A stretch of DNA of 5,712 nucleotides. Source: an uncultured Ruminococcus sp. (GTDB taxonomy: Bacteria > Bacillota > Clostridia > Oscillospirales > Ruminococcaceae). Position 1 is the first letter of the stretch, and each line of letters begins with the position of its first letter. The DNA is taken from positions 1-5,712 of the forward strand of contig CACYBC010000105.1 of assembly GCA_902772615.1 (NCBI GenBank), read 5' to 3'. The position numbers were made by a program, and so were the translations under genes. Positions 1 to 5,341 of this stretch are shown piece after piece. The notes under the pieces are model-generated. The model saw only the letters and a list, made by a program, of their open reading frames with translations, was not told where the DNA came from and ran no database searches.

Positions 1-42
1 ATTCAAAACTGTTTCCCGATTTTCCTTGCCGACAGGTATCCC

Positions 43-60
43 GACAAATCCCGATTTGTC
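43..60. repeat. 7-bp inverted repeat within iterated TCCCGA words
   Basis: GACAAAT and ATTTGTC are perfect complements separated by CCCG (43-60). The word TCCCGA occurs three times nearby (14-19, 39-44, 49-54). The last two are 10 bp apart, about one helical turn, and nine bases (TCCCGATTT) repeat exactly at 14-22 and 49-57. No clear T run follows the stem, so a protein-binding site is more likely than a terminator. The function is unknown. Confidence 0.4.
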
Positions 61-85
61 TTAGTCTATCACAGAAACATATGTT
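56..85 (+). promoter_or_regulatory. Candidate sigma-A promoter of the STAND gene, upstream option
   Basis: TTGTCT (56-61, four of six matches to TTGACA) is followed after 18 bp by TATGTT (80-85, four of six matches to TATAAT). The -10 box lies inside the 14-bp palindrome. Transcription would start near 92 and leave a leader of about 80 nt. Both boxes are imperfect, so this is only a candidate. Confidence 0.3.
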
Positions 86-87
86 TC
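74..87. promoter_or_regulatory. Perfect 14-bp palindrome, candidate operator
   Basis: GAAACATATGTTTC is a perfect inverted repeat with no spacer. One mismatched pair (A/A) flanks it, and then a further C/G pair matches. It ends 83 bp before the STAND start codon and overlaps a candidate -10 box. The size and symmetry suit a dimeric helix-turn-helix repressor. No regulator gene is visible in the window, so the role is inferred from symmetry and position only. Confidence 0.45.
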
Positions 88-111
88 AGCTTCCTGAGGT
101 CAAAAAACGTG

Positions 112-141
112 TTTATCCGGCGGCCTGTTCTGCGATAGAAT
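112..141 (+). promoter_or_regulatory. Candidate promoter of the STAND gene, downstream option
   Basis: TAGAAT (136-141) matches five of six bases of the -10 consensus and lies 29 bp before the start codon. The best -35 candidates at 112-118 match only three of six bases. It would give a short leader of about 20-25 nt. It competes with the upstream candidate, and sequence alone does not decide. Confidence 0.25.
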
Positions 142-158
142 CTAATCAATAAGCATTT

Positions 159-166
159 AAGGGTGG
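159..166 (+). promoter_or_regulatory. Weak ribosome binding site of the STAND gene
   Basis: AAGGGTGG ends 4 nt before the ATG. It is only a partial match to AGGAGG/GGAGGTG, much weaker than the AAAGGAG sites of two minus-strand genes. Low translation would fit a switch protein kept at low level, but that is inference. Confidence 0.5.
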
Positions 167-170
167 ACTC

Positions 171-3100
171 ATGAAGACGATATTCGTTTCCAGCACATTC
201 AGGGACATGCAGGCGGAGCGCGACATACTCAAGAGCGTCGTGCAGCCGAGGCTCAACGACACTGCGAGGAAGTATGGCGACAGCGTGTCGTTCTCCGACC
301 TCAGATGGGGCGTGGACACCACCAGCATGGACGAAGCCGAACAGAACCGCAGGGTCCTATCGGTCTGTCTCAACGAGATAGACAGAGCGAGGCCCAACAT
401 GATCGTGCTTCTCGGAGAGAGATACGGATACATGCCCGGAGAGAGCGTGATCCGAAAGGAAGTGCGCAAGCGCCCGGGCTTCAGGATCAATGAACTGGAC
501 ATAAGCGTCACGCAGCTGGAGATCGAATACGGAGCGCTCTCGTCCAGGGAGTCTCTTCGCAATACCTTCTTCTATTTCCGCGAACTGGACGCTGACACGC
601 TCCCCGCGGGTTTCCGGGAGGAGTATGAGCAGAGCCGCAGCAAGCTGGAGACCCTCAAGAGGAGGATCAGGGATCTCGCCGGAGACAGAGTCAGGTTCTA
701 TAAGGCGTCCTGGAACGGAAGCAGGGTCACGGGACTTGAGGAGTTCTCCGACATGGTCTTCTCTGACCTGCAGGGACAGTTCCTGCCCCAGTGGGAACAG
801 CTCAGCCGGCAGAACATCGTGGAGAGGACCGACAGCATACAGAAGATCTTCATTCAGGAGAAGATGAGGGCGTTCAAAAAGGTCACCGGCTTCAACTCGA
901 GCTTTCTGAGAGACCTGTTCGAGTACAAGGAGATCATGTTCCCTTCCGATTACAGGATAGAATTCGGCGACGTGATGAACAGGCTCAGGTACATGTTCGC
1001 CGGGCGTCCCAAGGGACTCGGCGCGGTGATGACCTCAACGAGGACCGGACTCATAAACACCAGGATACTGGCCGAGGAGATGCACGGCAGGATATTCAAA
1101 GATCTTGAGAGGAAGCGCGAGGTGCAGATCCTCAGAGGACCCAGCGGCACCGGCAGGACCATGACAGCCCTTCATGTGGCGAGAGTGCTGGAGAAGGCCG
1201 GCTTCCGGGTCATAGAGGTCTATGCCGGATCCACTTCGATGCTCAGCGATACAAGAGGGATACTTCTGTACATCATCTACCACATGGAAGAGATAATGCA
1301 TAAGAAGCACCGCTATCTCGGCGCCGCCTCGCAGTCTGTGGACGAGTATCTTGCTGACCTCAGCATAGATGAAGCCCTGGACTACATGAACGGCCTTGTC
1401 GAGTGGTTCTCAAAGAGCTGGCTTCGATACCGCGGCAGAAGGATAGCCATCATAGTGGACGGCGTTGAGAACATACGCAAGGACATCTACAGGGACAGAT
1501 TCAACTTCGTGATGGAGAAGATCACGGAGCAGGTCAAGGTCCTGTACACCTGCGACGAATCCATAGAGATACCGCACTCCGAGAAGAGCGGCAGGAACGT
1601 TCTCAGCCGCTTCGAGCCGACGGTGCAGGAACTGTACAGCCTTGTGGACGGCGCACTGGAGATATACGGAAAACAGCTGTCGGAAGAGATAAAGGCCGGC
1701 ATAGTAGCCAAGTGCAAGACGAACAATCCCCTTTACATAAACATGGCCGTCGCGCGTCTGACATTGATGGACGCGGACGACTTCGCGAGGATAGCTGAGG
1801 CCGGAGACGGCATAGAGGCTATCAACAGCTATCTGTCCTCCATCATCGATACCTTCCCGGAGACGCTGGAGGAGATGGCGGTGCATCTTCTGAACGCGGC
1901 CGGAGAGATGATAGACGGCCCCATGATGAAGGAGGCCACCAGGTTCCTGACCGTATCGCGGGCAGGACTCAGGCCTGAGGACCTGACTGCCCTTCTGGCG
2001 AAGAAGGGATACAATCTTACGGATCTCGCCTTCGTGCAGTTCGTCAACTACATGAGCGACCTGTTCATCGTCCGTGAGAACGGGTGCTATGACTTCATGC
2101 ACAGCTGCATCAGGAACGGCGTCCATGACAGCATGACGCCGGAGGAGTATTACAGCTACATCGAAGCTCTCAGGGACCACCTGGCTTCCCTTCCCGCGGA
2201 CGATCAGCTAAGGGAGAGCGAGCTGCTCATCTACGATCTGTTCTCGGAGTACTATGAGCACGCGGCAGAAAACATTTCAAAACTGAACAACGCTTCCCCG
2301 TTCCGCAGATCAGCAGCAGCCAACGACATACTGACATTTCTTCAGACAGATACGGAGGAGAACAGTTTCTTCGCAGCGGCTGCGGAGTACTCGAAGGATC
2401 ACGACTGCAGCGATCTCTTCGACTTCCTGTCCCGCGACGTGCTGCCGTACATCGGAGAGACCAGAAACGACAGCATCACCCGCTATGGCCTTATCGATCT
2501 TATATACGACAACATAGGCGCTGTCAGGGACGGGAGCAGACTGTCTGACATCTATCTGCGTCTTGCGCAGACCCTTACCGATCTCGGTGCCTCCGGAGAT
2601 CTTCAGGAGGCCTGGCACTACGCGGATGAAGCTGTCGATCACGCGTATGACATCGATGCTGTGAAAAAGCTGAGGGCACTCACGGCCTGCGTGGAGATCT
2701 CCCAGCAGTCAGACGCCGAAGAACCCGTGAAATACGCGGAAGAAGCCCGCAGCGAACTGAAAAAAGCGATCGGAGAAGTCAGCGCGAAAGATGAAGATCC
2801 CTATGTACGCTGGTATCTGCTCAGGGCCAGAGCCGCTGTCTGCAGAGCTGAGATGAAGGATCTGTCGCTCACTGAAGCAAAGGAAGCCGTGAAGATCCTG
2901 GATGAGATCCACAGCGGTCTGCTTGGACTGAGAGAAGAGATACCTTCCAGGGAGCTGGACAGCGACATCGCGCAGTCCGCCACAACCCTCGCGGACATGC
3001 AGTTCCTGATAAACGACGACAAAAACAGAAAGCTTGCCGACAGACACTACGAAGAGGCTTTCAGTATAAACAGCACGCACCGCGACAGAGAGAAGGACAT

Positions 3101-3950
3101 GAAGTCCTATTTGGATTTCACCATCTCCGCTGTGAGGCTGACTTCCTTCCGCTCCTCCCTGCTGGACAAGCACTGGGGCCTCTTCTCATTCCTCAAGAAG
3201 GAGGATACCGACAGCGAGAGGAAGTACTGGCTCAGAGAACTCAGCCAGAGAGCTAAGGAACTTGGCACCGTGCACGTGCACATCATGCTGTACAGGCTTC
3301 TTGCTCAGACCGGCGGTGAAGAAGAGGCACTGGGTATCCTGGAGAACCTGGGAGACAGACTTCCCTTCCGCGACACAGAGAGACTGGACTGCGAACAGAG
3401 GTATCTGCACAAGCGCTGGAACTATCTGATAAACACCAGATTCACGGATCCTTCGAAACTTCCCTGGAAGAACGATCAGGAGAAGGATCAGATGTACAAC
3501 GAGGTGTATAAACAGATAAGGAGCAACTGCGCCACAGTAGACGAATACCTGCAGAGCGGAAAGCTGAAGGATGAGACGCTCAGGATGCTCTATTACCAGG
3601 ATCTGTCCGACGTGCATCTCGCCATGGACGACAGGAAGCACTTCGACATGGCTGAGAAGGACATGGCAATGGTCTGCGATCACCTGAGAAAGCGCGCGAA
3701 GGAAAAAGATACAGTGAAGTCCATCATAGATCTCGAGGAGGCACTGAGACTGTACGGACTGATCCTCGATACCAGGAACGGTGAGGGCGATCTTGAGGCT
3801 GCGCTGGACTGCTACCTCGAGATGAAGAAGCTGAGAAAGGACGTAGTCCGCGGACACGACGCCCGCATATACGCCTACGACTTCACGGGCTACAGGTTCT
3901 TCCTGCTGAAGACCCGCATAAAGCTAAGAAACAGAAACAAAAAACAGTAA
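171..3950 (+). CDS. DUF4062-STAND NTPase-TPR-like protein, TEP1/NPHP3-type architecture
   Basis: This 1259-residue protein is probably a cytosolic STAND switch NTPase; no signal peptide or membrane segment is seen. Residues 1 to ~215 are a DUF4062 domain of the TEP1/NPHP3 kind: FVSSTFRDMQAERD (5-18), DLRWGV (43-48), CLNEI (66-70), LLGERYGYMPG (80-90), VTQLEIEYGAL (113-123) and FFYFRE (133-138). The NTPase covers about 295-540. Its Walker A is GPSGTGRT (323-330), with Arg329 where Lys is expected. Walker B is IAIIVDGVEN (425-434), and NNPLYI (518-523) matches the NPLYL-like motif of STAND proteins. Residues ~560-660 look like the winged-helix region (SRAGLRPEDLTALL, 596-609). From ~690 to the end it is alpha-helical with degenerate TPR-like pairs (e.g. 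794-825, 936-966, 1188-1222) and a basic tail; no WD40 repeats. The start fits because DUF4062 begins at residue 3; AAGGGTGG lies just upstream. Family assignment is firm; a phage-defence or signalling role is inference. Confidence 0.9.
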   Translation: MKTIFVSSTFRDMQAERDILKSVVQPRLNDTARKYGDSVSFSDLRWGVDTTSMDEAEQNRRVLSVCLNEIDRARPNMIVLLGERYGYMPGESVIRKEVRKRPGFRINELDISVTQLEIEYGALSSRESLRNTFFYFRELDADTLPAGFREEYEQSRSKLETLKRRIRDLAGDRVRFYKASWNGSRVTGLEEFSDMVFSDLQGQFLPQWEQLSRQNIVERTDSIQKIFIQEKMRAFKKVTGFNSSFLRDLFEYKEIMFPSDYRIEFGDVMNRLRYMFAGRPKGLGAVMTSTRTGLINTRILAEEMHGRIFKDLERKREVQILRGPSGTGRTMTALHVARVLEKAGFRVIEVYAGSTSMLSDTRGILLYIIYHMEEIMHKKHRYLGAASQSVDEYLADLSIDEALDYMNGLVEWFSKSWLRYRGRRIAIIVDGVENIRKDIYRDRFNFVMEKITEQVKVLYTCDESIEIPHSEKSGRNVLSRFEPTVQELYSLVDGALEIYGKQLSEEIKAGIVAKCKTNNPLYINMAVARLTLMDADDFARIAEAGDGIEAINSYLSSIIDTFPETLEEMAVHLLNAAGEMIDGPMMKEATRFLTVSRAGLRPEDLTALLAKKGYNLTDLAFVQFVNYMSDLFIVRENGCYDFMHSCIRNGVHDSMTPEEYYSYIEALRDHLASLPADDQLRESELLIYDLFSEYYEHAAENISKLNNASPFRRSAAANDILTFLQTDTEENSFFAAAAEYSKDHDCSDLFDFLSRDVLPYIGETRNDSITRYGLIDLIYDNIGAVRDGSRLSDIYLRLAQTLTDLGASGDLQEAWHYADEAVDHAYDIDAVKKLRALTACVEISQQSDAEEPVKYAEEARSELKKAIGEVSAKDEDPYVRWYLLRARAAVCRAEMKDLSLTEAKEAVKILDEIHSGLLGLREEIPSRELDSDIAQSATTLADMQFLINDDKNRKLADRHYEEAFSINSTHRDREKDMKSYLDFTISAVRLTSFRSSLLDKHWGLFSFLKKEDTDSERKYWLRELSQRAKELGTVHVHIMLYRLLAQTGGEEEALGILENLGDRLPFRDTERLDCEQRYLHKRWNYLINTRFTDPSKLPWKNDQEKDQMYNEVYKQIRSNCATVDEYLQSGKLKDETLRMLYYQDLSDVHLAMDDRKHFDMAEKDMAMVCDHLRKRAKEKDTVKSIIDLEEALRLYGLILDTRNGEGDLEAALDCYLEMKKLRKDVVRGHDARIYAYDFTGYRFFLLKTRIKLRNRNKKQ

Positions 3951-4718
3951 GGGATCCTGCCTGATCCCGTCAATGCTTATCTCGAAGTGGAGATGATCGC
4001 CGGTGCTGTTTCCAGTGGAACCGACTCTGGCTATCATCTCCCCTTTTTGCACGTACTGTCCGGGATTGACGCAAAGCACCGAACAGTGTCCGTAAAGTGT
4101 GCTTATGCCGTCACCGTGGTCGATCATTACATGGAATCCGTAACCTCCTCCCCAGCTGTCCGTCATGTCTGCGGATATGACTGTTCCTGCTGCGGCAGCC
4201 AGCACAGGTGTTCCGGCAGCAGCTGCGATATCGGTCCCGGAGTGCATCTTTTCCTCTCCTGTGATCGGATCCGCTCTTATCCCGTATACCGAAGTTATCC
4301 GGCCGTCGACGGCCAGAGGCCAGGAAAAAATGTCCGTGCCGGTCCAAGCTGTCCCCGCCTCCATTATTCCCATGCCGGAGGAATAAGCCGAGACGGAAGC
4401 GAACATGGAAGAGACCGCGGCAAGCAACACGAACAGCGTGAACAGAAACAGGAACACCGTTCTCTCCGCTTTATCCTGACCGGCCGAACGTCTTTTAAAT
4501 GATGAAGGCTCATATCTCCTTTGTATTCCTACTCTTTTCCTGCTGAAAAAACTGAACTTCTGCCGCCTGAGGATGTCTGTATAACACGGATCTTCCCTGT
4601 TATTGTCATCTTCTCCGTCTTCCGGTGCGCTGGACCGTGCGGTTCTGTGCATCAGGCGGGAAGATATGGCTGAAACAGGCCTCAGAGACCTGTTGAAATG
4701 CCTTATATTACCTGTCAA
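3924..4718 (-). CDS. Membrane-anchored M23 (LytM-like) zinc metallopeptidase
   Basis: This 264-residue protein is predicted to cut peptidoglycan peptide cross-links outside the membrane. Residues 1-86 are polar and Arg/Lys-rich, 87-111 form one hydrophobic segment (from TVFLFLFTLFVLLAAV), and the M23 domain spans ~130-260, so the topology is type II (N-in, catalytic domain out). The full active site is visible: HSGTD (H159, D163) and HLH (H242, H244) with LYGH (H211). By LytM analogy H159, D163 and H244 bind zinc, and H211 and H242 are catalytic. GSTGNSTGDHLHFE is a typical M23 end motif. The start is TTG (4718-4716), chosen because AAAGGAG sits 6 nt upstream; the next in-frame Met (residue 23) lacks an obvious ribosome site. 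The TAG stop (3926-3924) lies inside the end of the convergent STAND gene. Sporulation, division or conjugative-element M23 proteins share this layout, so the exact role is open. Confidence 0.9.
   Translation of the reverse strand: MTGNIRHFNRSLRPVSAISSRLMHRTARSSAPEDGEDDNNREDPCYTDILRRQKFSFFSRKRVGIQRRYEPSSFKRRSAGQDKAERTVFLFLFTLFVLLAAVSSMFASVSAYSSGMGIMEAGTAWTGTDIFSWPLAVDGRITSVYGIRADPITGEEKMHSGTDIAAAAGTPVLAAAAGTVISADMTDSWGGGYGFHVMIDHGDGISTLYGHCSVLCVNPGQYVQKGEMIARVGSTGNSTGDHLHFEISIDGIRQDPLLFFVSVS
3951..3968. other. Hairpin at the convergent gene junction
   Basis: GGGATC and GATCCC form a perfect 6-bp stem with a 6-nt loop, starting on the base after the STAND stop codon. On the + strand no T run follows. 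On the minus strand six T (3944-3939) follow after a gap of six bases, but before the M23 stop codon. It may slow or block polymerase at the junction. It is not a standard terminator for either gene, and it codes for the M23 C-terminus on the minus strand. Confidence 0.35.
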
Positions 4719-4724
4719 GCGTTA

Positions 4725-4731
4725 CTCCTTT
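4725..4731 (-). promoter_or_regulatory. Ribosome binding site fixing the TTG start of the M23 gene
   Basis: On the minus strand the sequence reads AAAGGAG, then TAACGC, then TTG. The match to the Bacillota anti-Shine-Dalgarno sequence is strong and the 6-nt spacing is good. This supports initiation at TTG (4718) over the downstream ATG at residue 23. Confidence 0.8.
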
Positions 4732-4749
4732 ACAATCAAAATATCCACT

Positions 4750-4773
4750 AAAAAAGGCAGCAGACGCTGCCTT
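4750..4773 (-). terminator. Rho-independent terminator after the GNAT gene pair
   Basis: On the minus strand AAGGCAGC, a GTCT loop and GCTGCCTT form a perfect 8-bp stem (4773-4754). The run of six T (4755-4750) starts in the last two stem bases. It begins 18 bp past the GNAT stop codon at 4792, so it fits termination of the acetyltransferase transcript. The + strand also has a T run (4779-4784) five bases beyond the stem, so weak bidirectional action is possible, although no + strand gene ends here. Confidence 0.85.
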
Positions 4774-4791
4774 CCGTATTTTTTGGACTTT

Positions 4792-5328
4792 TCAGTCCTT
4801 TATTTCTTCCCAGTGCTCCCGGGAGATCATGTAAACGTCGGTGAAACCATCTTCTTCGTCCTCGTAGCGCTCCAGGAAACTGCATCCCCATGATCTTGCC
4901 GTCTTTGCGGACGGTTCGTTGGTGTATTTCATGTATGAATATATCTCCCCGAAGGGAAGGTTCCCGAATGTCCAGTCCCGCACTGCTGTGGCGGCTTCCT
5001 TTGCGAAACCTTTTCTCTGCATGTCGCGCCTTATGTGATATCCGATCTCAGGTCTGATAACGCCGTGGATGTTCTGCATCGTGAGTCCGCAGTCGCCTAT
5101 CATCTCTCCGCTGTCCTTAAGGCATACGGCCCAAAGCCCGAAGCCGAAGGTGCGGTATCTCGCGATGTTCCTGTCTATCCAGTTCCTGACCCGCTCCTCG
5201 TCGAACACATAGGGATAATGCTGCATTATCTCCCTGTCTCTCAGCACTCTGGAAAGAGAGACAAAATCTTCCGGCGTCATCTCCCTGAGGAAGAGCCTGT
5301 CGGTTTCGAGAAAATGTCCTTTAGTCAT
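4792..5328 (-). CDS. GNAT N-acetyltransferase, RimJ/RimL-like (Acetyltransf_3 type)
   Basis: This 178-residue protein has the usual length and layout of RimJ/RimL-like acetyltransferases, which move an acetyl group from acetyl-CoA to an amine. It opens with the family hallmark LETDRLFLREMTPEDF (7-22). The central strands are FGLWAVCLKDSGEMIGDCGL (63-82) and PEIGYHI (93-99). The acetyl-CoA loop is QRKGFA (104-109), which fits Q/RxxGxG/A, followed by the helix KEAATAVRDWTF. Motif B is NEPSAKTARSWGC (137-149), matching the usual N..S..v.e.lGF pattern. ATG (5328) has AAAGGAG 6 nt upstream. The gene begins 12 bp after the stop of the upstream GNAT, so the two are probably cotranscribed and translationally close. 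The substrate cannot be told: ribosomal protein N-termini, antibiotics and small amines are all used by the family. No intact toxin-antitoxin context is seen. Confidence 0.9.
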   Translation of the reverse strand: MTKGHFLETDRLFLREMTPEDFVSLSRVLRDREIMQHYPYVFDEERVRNWIDRNIARYRTFGFGLWAVCLKDSGEMIGDCGLTMQNIHGVIRPEIGYHIRRDMQRKGFAKEAATAVRDWTFGNLPFGEIYSYMKYTNEPSAKTARSWGCSFLERYEDEEDGFTDVYMISREHWEEIKD

Positions 5329-5334
5329 TCTGAG

Positions 5335-5341
5335 CTCCTTT
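5335..5341 (-). promoter_or_regulatory. Ribosome binding site of the RimJ/RimL-like GNAT, touching the upstream stop codon
   Basis: The minus strand reads AAAGGAG 6 nt before the ATG at 5328. Its first base is the last base of the upstream GNAT's TGA stop (5343-5341). This tight packing suggests that ribosomes ending on the first gene can reinitiate on the second. Confidence 0.75.

Noticed and set aside
43..60. Inverted repeat read as a terminator of an upstream gene
   Set aside because: The stem is AT-rich and only 7 bp, and what follows (TTAGTCTATC) is not a T run.
1..150. Possible C-terminal end of an upstream + strand gene (two frames are open from the left edge to ~135 and ~149)
   Set aside because: All three + frames lack stops over the first ~60 bases, so openness is uninformative. 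The short translations have no recognisable motif and the stretch is AT-rich with repeats, so no CDS is called.
1002..1025. GRPKGLGA as an alternative P-loop containing a Lys (residues 278-285)
   Set aside because: The spacing does not match GxxxxGK[ST] and it is not followed by the expected strand-helix pattern; GPSGTGRT at 323-330 has the right context.
1410..2180. A 256-codon open frame on the minus strand within the STAND gene
   Set aside because: It lies wholly antisense to a protein with clear family motifs. Its translation has no recognisable motif and its base pattern follows the codon structure of the + strand gene.
3186..3857. A 223-codon open frame on the minus strand near the STAND 3' end
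   Set aside because: It is an antisense shadow of the TPR-like region. Its Val/Leu/His-rich translation is what the reverse of Glu/Lys/Asp-rich helices gives, and no supported start was seen.
3924..4718. M23 peptidase as lytic partner or effector of the STAND protein
   Set aside because: It is convergent, membrane-anchored with its catalytic domain outside, and typical of housekeeping wall hydrolases. Adjacency alone does not support a shared system.
3924..4718. M23 gene as evidence for an integrative conjugative element
   Set aside because: Similar peptidases occur in such elements, but no relaxase, integrase, VirB-type gene or attachment repeat is visible here.
4785..4798. Small hairpin GGACT/AGTCC over the GNAT stop codon
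   Set aside because: A 5-bp stem is expected often by chance, and the strong terminator just downstream explains the region.
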